64,000 nt of DNA from a virus: IMG/VR virus record IMGVR_UViG_3300048918_000089, positions 1 to 64,000 of that record; one strand, written 5' to 3'. A program made the translations under genes and the position numbers. Below, piece by piece: positions 7,645-15,528 of this stretch (positions are counted from its first letter, which is position 1; every line of letters begins with the position of its first letter). A model generated the notes under the pieces. It was given only the letters and a program-made list of their open reading frames with translations. It was not told where the DNA came from and did not search any database.

Positions 7645-8547
7645 CTAGCTGCCGATGACGTTTCCGAACACGTAGACCTGATTGCGCGTTGCCACTTTGT
7701 AGCCGCGCTGCATGGACTCAATGACCAAGGGGCCAATGTTCTCATGCGCTTCCGCCGTTGCGCCGACGGGCATGACCCACACGTCGGGGATCCAATGATT
7801 GGCCTGTCCGCGTCTGGTGAGTTCTTCTCTCACTGAGGCCATCGCCGCCTCTAGCTCATCCCAACATTCCTGAGTGCCGTTGACGACGAACTTGAGACAC
7901 GCGGTCTCACCCGCATCGGCATAGTCGAGAATAACTTTCGGATCAACCACATCGCGCTCGCCTGAAACCGTGAACAGTTTCGGAGACATAGCAAAGTGGA
8001 ATTGAACAGTCCAGTAGTTTTCTTCGAGGTATGCAAGGAAGTCGTCGGTCAACTTCTGAGTTGCATTGGTCTCAATCGTGACCATATCGGGCATATTGGC
8101 CCGAGCACGGAGTTCCTCAAGCACGGCAAGCATCTGCTTCTGCCACAGCATAGGCTCGCCGCCCGTGAAGCAAAGCATTGTGCCTTGGTGTGTCTTGGGA
8201 TGGAGGAACAAACCTTCGGGGTTGTGTTCCGAGCGAAGCTTGTCCACAATCGCATCGCACGTCTCCTCAACCGACTTCGGTGAGATGAGATGCTTGAACT
8301 TTGAGGACCACGAATAGGATGAGTCACAGCCGTGTGTCCAGACTGGGAGATCCTCGATGCGCGACACCGAGTGCGCGTCAAACTCCTCGTAGGGGAGAAC
8401 GTATGTCGAGGGGTCTTTCGGGTCTTTCTGGCCGAAGCCAGAGCAATTCAGATTGCAGCCGAAGAAGCGAAGCCAGACTGCGGGCGTACCTGCGTACGCC
8501 GCCTCGCCCTGAAAGCTGTAGAAGATTTCGGAGTATCGAATTTGCAT
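7645..8547 (-). CDS. queE: 7-carboxy-7-deazaguanine synthase (radical SAM)
   Basis: QueE turns 6-carboxy-tetrahydropterin into 7-carboxy-7-deazaguanine. The N-terminus (MQIRYSEIFYSFQGE) and the TGGEP motif are typical. The radical-SAM cluster motif is stretched: Cys31-x3-Cys35, then a long loop with GFGQKDP, and the third cysteine is Cys74 in GCDSSYSW, where the CDS matches the usual CDT. Such enlarged loops occur in some QueE forms. The frame is open up to 8637, and a GTG near 8571 is also possible, but the ATG at 8547 matches the family N-terminus. No strong ribosome-binding site is visible. Confidence 0.92.
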   Translation of the reverse strand: MQIRYSEIFYSFQGEAAYAGTPAVWLRFFGCNLNCSGFGQKDPKDPSTYVLPYEEFDAHSVSRIEDLPVWTHGCDSSYSWSSKFKHLISPKSVEETCDAIVDKLRSEHNPEGLFLHPKTHQGTMLCFTGGEPMLWQKQMLAVLEELRARANMPDMVTIETNATQKLTDDFLAYLEENYWTVQFHFAMSPKLFTVSGERDVVDPKVILDYADAGETACLKFVVNGTQECWDELEAAMASVREELTRRGQANHWIPDVWVMPVGATAEAHENIGPLVIESMQRGYKVATRNQVYVFGNVIGS

Positions 8548-8608
8548 GTCAATGATGTTGGGGTTACTCACTAAAGATACTACATAAAACCATTCGATGC
8601 AATAGGTC

Positions 8609-9214
8609 CTAAGCCTCGAATGTGTCCTCTTCGTCAAGCGGGAGGATTTCTGAATTAACAGGCTCGACCACTTTCTTCGACAGGTACTTCGGACGCCGCT
8701 TGAGTGCGGGGTTAGCCTCGACCTTCGGCTCGGAGAGTTCGCGATCGGCTTGATCCACCTGCTTCTTCAGATAGGAGATGAGTGCCGAACCATGTTCGCC
8801 GCCGTCGTGTTCCTGTGTGAGAATGTCAGAAAGGTCAAGCGACTTGATGTACCGATTCTTCGTCTGCTGGACGCGCTTCTCTTTCTGAATACGGCGAATG
8901 AATGCGAAGTAGGAAATCTGTGTGAAGTACGCGAAAGGGTTCTTGGACTTCGCGGGATCAAAGTTGCCGATGTACGTCAGGCAGTTCTCAATCGCATCCG
9001 AAACCATTTCATCGCGGAACGAGTAGTTGATGAAATTCGCCTTGTACGCGAGGTGCGTTGCAATCTTGATGATACACTCACCGAGATATTCGGGGACGCG
9101 GGGCTTCTCGTCCCCCGCTGCGAATGCTTCTAGGGTGTTGTTCCGAAACTCAGTGATGGCTTCAAGGAACTTCTTGTTGTCCACATAGTGGATGGCACGT
9201 GTTTTAGAGGTCAT
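8609..9214 (-). CDS. 55: Late-transcription sigma factor gp55
   Basis: This is the phage sigma-70-like factor that directs host RNA polymerase to TATAAATA-type late promoters together with the sliding clamp. The 201-aa protein has the conserved region-2-like segment: SDAIENCLTYIGNFDP followed by NPFAYFTQISYFAFIRRIQKE, as in T4-like gp55. The C-terminus is Lys/Pro-rich and variable. The gene overlaps the upstream gene by 11 nt. The late-promoter-like boxes in front of several head and tail genes in this window fit its presence. Confidence 0.95.
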   Translation of the reverse strand: MTSKTRAIHYVDNKKFLEAITEFRNNTLEAFAAGDEKPRVPEYLGECIIKIATHLAYKANFINYSFRDEMVSDAIENCLTYIGNFDPAKSKNPFAYFTQISYFAFIRRIQKEKRVQQTKNRYIKSLDLSDILTQEHDGGEHGSALISYLKKQVDQADRELSEPKVEANPALKRRPKYLSKKVVEPVNSEILPLDEEDTFEA

Positions 9215-9659
9215 TATCTAGGAGTTCTGTGAGGTCCATAGTCGGAAGTTCTTTGGGATCCTGCTGGTCATACACTAGCTCGTCCGCAATCTCCATTGGG
9301 GGATATCCGGGGTTGACCGACTCCATCAGTTTGACGATGGCGTCGTTCATCAATTCAGCATCAATCACTTCTTTCTGCCTGGCGATGAATGCTTCGTACT
9401 GGTACCGCACTAATGGTCGCATGTCGGCAATGACAGTGACCATATCCTTCTGAAGTTTGCAGCCCGTACCCACGGAATACTGCATCCATTGCTGCATGAC
9501 CAATCGCTCGTGTGCGATGCCACCCTCCAAGTTGCGAATGGGTACACCGAGAACGGGCCAGTTCACAAGGAGGGTGCTGTCGCCACCGAACGTCTGTTCC
9601 TCAATCGTCGCGAGAATAATCTCACCTGTTCTGAGACGAATGACCTTGAAGTTATCCAT
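9204..9659 (-). CDS. Conserved phage protein, unknown function (151 aa)
   Basis: The protein starts VIRLRTGEIILATIEEQ, a short beta pattern like that of small Sm-like or beta-barrel domains; proteins with this kind of start are common in T4-like aquatic phages. The rest holds a helical segment and an acidic Asp/Leu-rich end. No catalytic motif is visible. It sits between gene 55 and uvsW, overlapping both (11 and 8 nt), so it is part of the same transcription unit. The Sm-like idea is a guess from the first 35 residues. Confidence 0.6.
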   Translation of the reverse strand: MDNFKVIRLRTGEIILATIEEQTFGGDSTLLVNWPVLGVPIRNLEGGIAHERLVMQQWMQYSVGTGCKLQKDMVTVIADMRPLVRYQYEAFIARQKEVIDAELMNDAIVKLMESVNPGYPPMEIADELVYDQQDPKELPTMDLTELLDNDL

Positions 9660-11133
9660 GCATCACCACCTTGACAATCTTATAGGTGAACCCCTCCTCA
9701 GCGAACATCTTCACCCGCTCAATCATGTGCTTGAGCGTATGGTTCTTCTTGGCCTTCCATGCGAGGTCATCGCCAATATCAAAGAGCAAGCATTCCTCTT
9801 TCTGATCTCCCTTCCGCAAGCCTCGACCAATCGACTGAAGCACGCGGATGCGCGACTTCGATGGGCTCGCGGGGATGATGTTGTGCAGACGCCGAATGTT
9901 GATACCCGTCGAGAACGTACCGAGCGATGCAACGATGATGGCGTCGTTCTCTTCCTCTGTGATGCGCCGCACCTCTTCGCGATCCTCCGCGTCAACGCCG
10001 CCGTGCACGAAGAACACCTTCCGTCCGTCTGCCGCCTTCTCGCGAATCAGGTCGTAGAGCGGCCGCCCGTGCTTCTCCACATACTGGAATAGGACGAGCG
10101 TGTTGCCCTTCATATCAAGTGCGAGATTCCGAATGAACTTGTTCCGCCTCGGGTGACTGACGAGGAAGTCAATCTCTGCCTGATAGTCCGCGCCCTTCAT
10201 CTCCTTCTTCTCCGCATCCGAATAGTCGAGGAGCAGACAGGTGATCTTGAGTTCGGCGAGTGACCCCGCGTCCATCAGTTCTTTGGTCGTCGTCACCTTG
10301 TAGACGGGACCGAAGAGCCCCTCCAGTACCAACCGATGCGTCTGTGTGCCGTCAAGCGTGCCCGTGAGCCCAATGCGGAAGCGAGCGTTAAGGCACTTGT
10401 GCAGAATCGTCGTGAGAGACTTCGCCTTAAAGCCGTGCGCTTCGTCTCCGATAATGAGATCGAAGCCGTCGAAGAATGACTTCGGCATCTTGTAGATTGA
10501 TTGCCACGTCGAAATGACGATCGGAAACTCGTTCGTCTTTTCCTTCCCCGAGTAAATCATGGCTGCATGATCGGCCACCATCCAATCTTCCGCCGCAGCG
10601 TAGTCGGTAAAGTCGGAGTACATCTGCTCCACCAACTGAATGTTCGGCACGATCAAGAGTGCCCTGCGTCCTTTTGCTAGATGCCATCTGAGGAGGAGGT
10701 AGATGATAAGCGACTTACCAGAGGCTGTGGGTGAAAGAAGTAGGCAACGCCCTCCCCGTATGGCATGGCGGACTGCCTCCAACTGATAACCTCTAGCGGT
10801 AATACGCTCTCCCCGGGCAGCAAGGGGGAGGTTGTGTAGGAACGAGTCGAGGGCTTCGTCGGTGACGAGGTCTCCTTTGACTCCGGTCTTGTCGTCAACG
10901 TCGTATCCATTTTCTTTGCAGTAGTTTTTGGCGTAGTCGAGGAGGCCGACGTAGAGTTCGCGTGTCCACAAGTTGAGAAGTCGGATCTTTCCGTCCCAGA
11001 TTTTGTGTCTGAACTGGGGCGTGAATCTCGCACCAGGCACTTCAAAGGTGAAGTAGTCGCCTAGCTCTTGGAGCGTAGACGTTTCACCATCGACGTGTAG
11101 ATGGACTTCGTTCTTCTTTGTGAACGTAATCAT
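9652..11133 (-). CDS. uvsW: DNA helicase UvsW
   Basis: UvsW is the superfamily-2 helicase that unwinds R-loops and branched recombination intermediates and ends origin-dependent replication in T4. The protein has Walker A SPTASGKS at residues 134-141, DEAH at 230-233, motif III-like LTGTLDG and motif VI QSIGRGLRKG. The ~100-residue N-terminal part before Walker A is the usual DNA-binding domain. The length of 493 aa equals T4 UvsW closely. The gene overlaps the preceding glycosyltransferase stop by 1 nt. Confidence 0.96.
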   Translation of the reverse strand: MITFTKKNEVHLHVDGETSTLQELGDYFTFEVPGARFTPQFRHKIWDGKIRLLNLWTRELYVGLLDYAKNYCKENGYDVDDKTGVKGDLVTDEALDSFLHNLPLAARGERITARGYQLEAVRHAIRGGRCLLLSPTASGKSLIIYLLLRWHLAKGRRALLIVPNIQLVEQMYSDFTDYAAAEDWMVADHAAMIYSGKEKTNEFPIVISTWQSIYKMPKSFFDGFDLIIGDEAHGFKAKSLTTILHKCLNARFRIGLTGTLDGTQTHRLVLEGLFGPVYKVTTTKELMDAGSLAELKITCLLLDYSDAEKKEMKGADYQAEIDFLVSHPRRNKFIRNLALDMKGNTLVLFQYVEKHGRPLYDLIREKAADGRKVFFVHGGVDAEDREEVRRITEEENDAIIVASLGTFSTGINIRRLHNIIPASPSKSRIRVLQSIGRGLRKGDQKEECLLFDIGDDLAWKAKKNHTLKHMIERVKMFAEEGFTYKIVKVVMHG

Positions 11134-12539
11134 TAATCAAATAGTGATTCCAACGAAGCCTTCTCATTCACTGTGGGCGGCGTGAAAGCCTCGTCGTTCG
11201 TGATGAACGTATCCTCGCCCGTGTATCGCGTGTAGTATTTATGACGATTTCCGTAGAGCGATTGCACGTCCTCCACCCCGGGTGCTCGTCCGAGACCCTG
11301 TATGAACTTGGCGACTGACGTGGGCACCTGCGAGTGAATGCGTGCCGCCGATGAAGTTGCCTGCTTACCCCTCCACCAGAACATGAGCTTGTTCCACTGG
11401 ACCGTTGCTTCGGCATCCTGATCGTTCACCCATTCAAGGTTGCCGTTGGAGTACCATTCGCGGGTAGAATGCGTCATCATGAAGTCGTATGCCGCAACAA
11501 CCAAGCCGCACGCATCCTCTTGGGAGCCAGCTTTGTAATGCGCGGGGAAGTTCGCAGTCCAATCAGCCGCCTTAAACGTCACACACGGCATGTGGCCGAA
11601 GCATTCAAAGAACGCGAAGCCGAATGCCTCGCGCAGTGAGGGATTGAAGTGAACTGCCGATCCTGCGATGAACTCAACCTTCTCCTGTCCCTGAAGGCCG
11701 ACTCCATACGTGACGTCCTCAACGCCCGCTTTTTCAAATGCGTCTCTGAACTTCTTGGCTCCGTTCTCATTCGTGAGAATGCGCGCAGGGAGATTTGTGG
11801 ATGTAATGAGGTCAACGAACGCCTGTGGATTCTTCCCCGGTTCCCAACGACCAATAAAGAGCACACCCGCTCGCGCGCCGTGATGTTCCTCGAGGAGGTC
11901 CTGCTCGGGCATTGGCATTGGGAGTGTCCTGATGATGGTGCGCTCTGGTGACAGCATGCCGAGTTCGCGCGCATTCTTGTCCGTCTGTGTGCCGACGACA
12001 ATCCCGGGGAGATCGAGGAGGGTGTTGTAGAAGTTGTTGCATGCCTCCGAGAACACCGTCTTGATCTTGCGCGTCCCACGAAAGACCATCGTCTCATTGT
12101 GGGTGTAGAACACGACGGGGATGTAGTCGTGGAGTTGGAGTGCGTACACTGCAGGCATCGACTCCAGCGTGTTGCAGACGATCAGGTCGTAGAGGTTTTC
12201 ACTGTGCGCCGCCATGAGCGCAGAACGGAAGTTCGCCATCTTCTCAAAGTTCGGTGCCTCGGAGAATGCGAACGTGTTGGAGTGATAGGCATAGCTGAGT
12301 TCTTGATAGCTATGCGGGACATACACCTTTCCGCAATGCCCGAGCAGGGCGTCCTTGAACTCCTTGCTCTTGGAAGTCATTCGCTTGTCGAGAATGAGGT
12401 CAACGATCCAGTTGTTCCGCTTAGCCATTTCACAGAACGCCTTTGCGAACTGCCCGATGCCGCCGTGCGGGATCAAGTGTTGTTCTGCAATGCAGAACGC
12501 AATCCGCTTCTGTCTCATAGTGAGGACGTCACCGAACAC
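11133..12539 (-). CDS. Glycosyltransferase, GT4-like (GT-B fold)
   Basis: This 468-aa GT-B enzyme has a glycine-rich N-terminal loop HGGIGQFAKAF and the donor-domain start GVLFIGRWEPGKNP. It then has the family's donor-site block NPSLREAFGFAFFECFGHMP, in which ExFGxxxxE is clear. Two starts are possible: a GTG at 12539 with GAGGAG eight bases upstream, and an ATG at 12518 that overlaps the queD stop as ATGA. I list the GTG because of its ribosome-binding site. The gene lies between queD and uvsW, away from the fibre region, so its acceptor may be DNA or a host component; this is not known. Confidence 0.85.
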   Translation of the reverse strand: MFGDVLTMRQKRIAFCIAEQHLIPHGGIGQFAKAFCEMAKRNNWIVDLILDKRMTSKSKEFKDALLGHCGKVYVPHSYQELSYAYHSNTFAFSEAPNFEKMANFRSALMAAHSENLYDLIVCNTLESMPAVYALQLHDYIPVVFYTHNETMVFRGTRKIKTVFSEACNNFYNTLLDLPGIVVGTQTDKNARELGMLSPERTIIRTLPMPMPEQDLLEEHHGARAGVLFIGRWEPGKNPQAFVDLITSTNLPARILTNENGAKKFRDAFEKAGVEDVTYGVGLQGQEKVEFIAGSAVHFNPSLREAFGFAFFECFGHMPCVTFKAADWTANFPAHYKAGSQEDACGLVVAAYDFMMTHSTREWYSNGNLEWVNDQDAEATVQWNKLMFWWRGKQATSSAARIHSQVPTSVAKFIQGLGRAPGVEDVQSLYGNRHKYYTRYTGEDTFITNDEAFTPPTVNEKASLESLFD

Positions 12540-12943
12540 TTCCGTGTCTCCTCAAAGCGCACTTCGGCCAGACGGCAACCGGTGCCAGCGAGTTCGTCAG
12601 GGCCGATGACCGTCAGAAGCCACTCGGACAGATTCTCTGCCGTTGGATTAAAGGGGAGGATGACGACAGTCGGATCAATCTTCAACAACTCGACCGCCTG
12701 AGGATCCTGTGACCAAATGAGCATCTTGTGATCCCAGTTCTTCTCAAGCCATTGGCACATTGTCGTATTGATGACCGAGAAGTCAATCACACGCCCCACC
12801 TTGTCGAGTCCTCGACCCGATTCAACGACGAACGTCACCCGTCCGTTGTGCCCATGGAGATTGCGGCATTTACCTTCGTGACCGACGACGCGGTGGCCGT
12901 AGCAGAAGTCGTGGTACCGTTCAGCCGTTTGTTTGATTCGCAT
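12515..12943 (-). CDS. queD: 6-carboxy-5,6,7,8-tetrahydropterin synthase
   Basis: QueD makes 6-carboxy-tetrahydropterin from dihydroneopterin triphosphate, the step between FolE and QueE. The protein has His17 and the zinc pair His30-x-His32 in CRNLHGHN, with the nucleophile Cys26 in the right place four residues earlier. It also has VIDFSVIN, DHKML, NPTAENLSEW and the late FEET segment. The length of 142 aa is normal. It lies ~4 kb from queE and folE, between uvsY and a glycosyltransferase, so the pathway genes are not one block. Confidence 0.95.
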   Translation of the reverse strand: MRIKQTAERYHDFCYGHRVVGHEGKCRNLHGHNGRVTFVVESGRGLDKVGRVIDFSVINTTMCQWLEKNWDHKMLIWSQDPQAVELLKIDPTVVILPFNPTAENLSEWLLTVIGPDELAGTGCRLAEVRFEETRKCSVTSSL

Positions 12944-12944
12944 G

Positions 12945-13412
12945 TTAGTTACCCTGCTGCCAGAGGAAGAATTGAATCGCGTTCTTCACGTCGAAGGTGC
13001 GCGAGTTGAGAGACCGCATGATTTGTTCTAGCTGATAGACCATCGTGTCGAGATAAGCAACCTTGTCGCCCTCCTGGAGCACATCGGTATCCGCGTCGAG
13101 AATCTTGTCCAACTCAGCCTTGAGGGGCTTCGCGAACAGATATGGTTCCCATCCCAGTGACGCGAGTTCGTCTTTGGACAGTAGCCCGAGAAAGTACCGT
13201 TCCTTGAGACGACGATACTGGAGCATCTTACCGTATGCACGACGAGACTGCATCTTGGTCGCCGTGAGCATGTTCAGATACTTCGCATGGAGTTCCGAAA
13301 TCTTCAGTGCTTCACGCCCCAGATCCAATTCGTTGATCTTGGTATCAGCCGCCCACATTACTTGAATGTCTTGCAGTGTAATCGGCTTCTTCTCAGTTTG
13401 GTCTGCCATCAT
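12945..13412 (-). CDS. uvsY: Recombination mediator UvsY
   Basis: UvsY loads the UvsX recombinase on gp32-coated single strands. The protein matches cyanophage-type UvsY: a start with TLQDIQVMWAADTKI, then ALKISELHAKYL, an internal KPLKAELDKILDADTDVL, and an end with RTFDVKNAIQFFLWQQG. It is 155 aa from the ATG at 13412; a GTG at 13433 would add seven residues. Neither start has a clear ribosome-binding site. An inverted repeat GTTATC-n6-GATAAC lies just upstream, over the GTG. uvsX is not in the window. Confidence 0.88.
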   Translation of the reverse strand: MMADQTEKKPITLQDIQVMWAADTKINELDLGREALKISELHAKYLNMLTATKMQSRRAYGKMLQYRRLKERYFLGLLSKDELASLGWEPYLFAKPLKAELDKILDADTDVLQEGDKVAYLDTMVYQLEQIMRSLNSRTFDVKNAIQFFLWQQGN

Positions 13413-13423
13413 GGTCCGCGCAA

Positions 13424-13441
13424 AAGTTATCACTAAAGATA
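13424..13441. promoter_or_regulatory. Inverted repeat upstream of uvsY sharing a core with the queE upstream region
   Basis: The sequence GTTATC-ACTAAA-GATAAC is a perfect 6-bp inverted repeat with a 6-base centre. It contains TCACTAAAGATA, which also occurs identically about 20 bases upstream of the queE ATG (near 8568-8579). The position fits an operator or an early/middle promoter element; no protein can be named. Confidence 0.35.
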
Positions 13442-13480
13442 ACGCCTGCGCGGCTCAAGGTCAATACAGAACGGTGAAGC

Positions 13481-14044
13481 CTACGGCACGAGAATGACCG
13501 GAGTGAATTGACGATAGACGAATGTGGCTGTGCCAATCATGTACTCGCCCGACTCATTCGTTGACGAGAAGTCGAGTCCTTCAAGCCGAATCGGGAAGCA
13601 ATCGGCAAAGCGAAATTCGGCAACGGGATTGTTGTCCGCTGTGTAAACCGTGAGCGTTGCATCGGAGTAATCTTCAATATCTGATTTACGAACGGCGGGG
13701 CGCGAATCACCGCGCGAGCGTGCGTAGATGTTCTTGGTTGCAAACTGCGCGTTGTCTTGTGGGAAGCCGAGCGTCACCATCCACGAGAACAGTTCCATGT
13801 AGTTCGCAAAGTTCTCTTGGATCTGGAACTTGATTGTCAGTTCACCGAATGTCAGCTTGTCGCCCGGTGTTGGGATATCGACAAGGGGTGTGGGCAAGAT
13901 GGCCGATCCCAATGCCATTGTGGGGATCGACGCCGACTGGCAGAAGAATGAAACGGAGGGAAGCATCTGCACCGCAAACGTAAATGCGGTTGGGCGCAGT
14001 CCATTCAACTCAGTGATCGACCGATTGATAGGTGTTTCGGACAT
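13481..14044 (-). CDS. Second tail-tube-like protein (gp19 superfamily)
   Basis: This 187-aa protein has the gp19-like tube pattern: a central FFCQSASIPTMALGSA strand, PGDKLTFGELTIKFQIQENFANYMELFSW, and a late block FADCFPIRLEGLDFSSTN. The regular gp19 follows gp18 at 21204-21719, so this is a paralogue placed after gene 23. It may cap or terminate the tube or form a special ring; I cannot tell. A leader with a CTAAATA late-promoter-like box lies 24 bases upstream of its ATG. Confidence 0.75.
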   Translation of the reverse strand: MSETPINRSITELNGLRPTAFTFAVQMLPSVSFFCQSASIPTMALGSAILPTPLVDIPTPGDKLTFGELTIKFQIQENFANYMELFSWMVTLGFPQDNAQFATKNIYARSRGDSRPAVRKSDIEDYSDATLTVYTADNNPVAEFRFADCFPIRLEGLDFSSTNESGEYMIGTATFVYRQFTPVILVP

Positions 14045-14067
14045 GAGATCCTCGCGAGAGTACGAAC

Positions 14068-14074
14068 TATTTAG
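14068..14074 (-). promoter_or_regulatory. Late-promoter-like box (CTAAATA) before the second tail-tube gene
   Basis: On the minus strand the sequence reads GCGCTAAATAG in the 110-base gap after gene 23. It is one base from the T4 late consensus TATAAATA and lies 24 bases upstream of the ATG at 14044. Confidence 0.4.
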
Positions 14075-14089
14075 CGCCAGGTAGAATAC

Positions 14090-14120
14090 ACGGACAGCGC
14101 ATCTTGCGATGCGCTGCCGT
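14090..14120. terminator. Strong hairpin after gene 23
   Basis: CAGCGCATC and GATGCGCTG form a perfect 9-bp stem around TTGC, extended by ACGG/CCGT across a one-base bulge. It lies 35 bases after the major capsid gene stop. There is no clear U-run on the minus strand, so it may be an imperfect terminator or an RNA-stabilising hairpin. Confidence 0.55.
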
Positions 14121-14154
14121 TTGTCAGTGAATCGTACTGACCTGCTAGTCGAGA

Positions 14155-15462
14155 CTAGAACAGGTTCGTGACGATTGAGCGACGATAGTACTGGTTGCGG
14201 CCAGCGGTGAAGTTCGCCGCATCCGTCGTGCCGTTCGACTGCGTAACGAAAGGGTTCGCGATCATGCCGTAGCGTGTCTTGAAACCGATCTTCGGCTGGA
14301 ACGTGTTCGGATCCTGCGCACGCACCATCTGAAGCGGGACGTATGGGCAGTAGAAGATACCTGCATCGTACGCCGAGCTACCCTTGTAGCCGACAACGTA
14401 GAACTGGTTCGCAGCAGACAAGTTCGCAGAGTACGGATCAACGAACACCTTGAAGCGGCCGTTGAGAATACCAGCAAACGTGTTGCCAGTGTCATCAACC
14501 TGCAGCGAGTTCGACAGTGCCGTAGCAGTGTCAAGCTTGCCCGTCATCGCCAGCGCCGACGCAACGTCCGCCGAGCAGATGATGAAGTTACCCTTGCCAC
14601 GACGTGTGTCCTGTGCGATCAAGTTCGCGTCACGCTCAAGCTGGAACATCAGGCCCTTGAAACGCTCAACAGACCAACGGCCGTTTGAGTCAACGTCAAG
14701 GTCAAACGTTCCTGCCACTGCTGTCGCGAGCGAACCCGTCTTAGCAACCTTGTAGATTGTACGAATGACTTCGCGGTTCTGCTCGGCAAGAATTTCCTGC
14801 GAGAGAATGTTGACAAGCTCGCTGTCAGCATCAAGACCGTGAACGGCCTTCAGATCCTGCGCCAACTCAATCGTGTACTCAGCCTTCAGAGCACGCGACT
14901 GCGCCGTCACCGTCGTCTTTTCGATGGTGAATGACATTTCGTTGAATGCCGTGCCGCCCGACGAACCCATTGCTTCAGCGGTTGCTGTCGAGAGTGCCGT
15001 ACCCGTCGAGTACGCCTGTGAACCCGTGAAGCCAATTGCACCAGCATCCGTACCGCGATGCGTGCCCTGACCCGAGAACGACGTGTCGGCTTCGTTGAAC
15101 AACGCTTCCGTTGCCGCTGTACGATCCGAACCGCCCGAGTAACGCGACTTCATCGCGAAGATGAGGCCTGTTGGGCCGCTCATCGGCTGAACGCCAGCAA
15201 CGTCATACGCCATCAAGTTCGGCAGCGAACGACGAACCATGCTGATAAGGATGGGGTCGTACTTGTCGATACCAGGCGTTGCGCTGATGTTATTGGTAGG
15301 CGCCGACTCCATAAGCATCTGGCGCTCTTCCGCGTTCGCGCGAACCTGATTCTCAAGCAACATGGCCGTAACGTTACGGCGATAGTTGTCCTTGATAGCA
15401 CCAAGCTGCGGGTGATCTAGCACCGGGGCCCACTGTGCCATCTTTTCTTCTGACAGAAACAT
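14155..15462 (-). CDS. 23: Major capsid protein gp23
   Basis: This 435-aa protein is the T4-type HK97-fold capsid subunit. The N-terminus FLSEEKMAQWAPVLDHPQ is typical of aquatic T4-like gp23. A maturation-protease site is likely at LME52-SA. Further family blocks are DKYDPILISMVRRSLPNLMAYDV, GPTGLIFAMKSRYS and the C-terminal QMVRAQDPNTFQPKIGFKTRYG. The ATG has AGGAGA eight bases upstream. A perfect TATAAATA lies 39 bases upstream, so this is a main late transcription start, and a hairpin follows the gene. Confidence 0.98.
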   Translation of the reverse strand: MFLSEEKMAQWAPVLDHPQLGAIKDNYRRNVTAMLLENQVRANAEERQMLMESAPTNNISATPGIDKYDPILISMVRRSLPNLMAYDVAGVQPMSGPTGLIFAMKSRYSGGSDRTAATEALFNEADTSFSGQGTHRGTDAGAIGFTGSQAYSTGTALSTATAEAMGSSGGTAFNEMSFTIEKTTVTAQSRALKAEYTIELAQDLKAVHGLDADSELVNILSQEILAEQNREVIRTIYKVAKTGSLATAVAGTFDLDVDSNGRWSVERFKGLMFQLERDANLIAQDTRRGKGNFIICSADVASALAMTGKLDTATALSNSLQVDDTGNTFAGILNGRFKVFVDPYSANLSAANQFYVVGYKGSSAYDAGIFYCPYVPLQMVRAQDPNTFQPKIGFKTRYGMIANPFVTQSNGTTDAANFTAGRNQYYRRSIVTNLF

Positions 15463-15500
15463 TTCCAGTCTCCTTAGGTTTGTTTGAAGCTCGTTGAAGA

Positions 15501-15508
15501 TATTTATA
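15501..15508 (-). promoter_or_regulatory. T4-type late promoter (TATAAATA) for gene 23
   Basis: A perfect TATAAATA on the minus strand lies 39 bases upstream of the gp23 start in a 66-base intergenic gap. gp55 is encoded in the window, which supports late-promoter use. Confidence 0.8.
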
Positions 15509-15528
15509 CTTTCGGCAACTTCAGCCGA

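Noticed and set aside
11233-11245. CATAAATA inside the uvsW-side glycosyltransferase gene
   Set aside because: It is inside coding sequence and far from any start codon on that strand.
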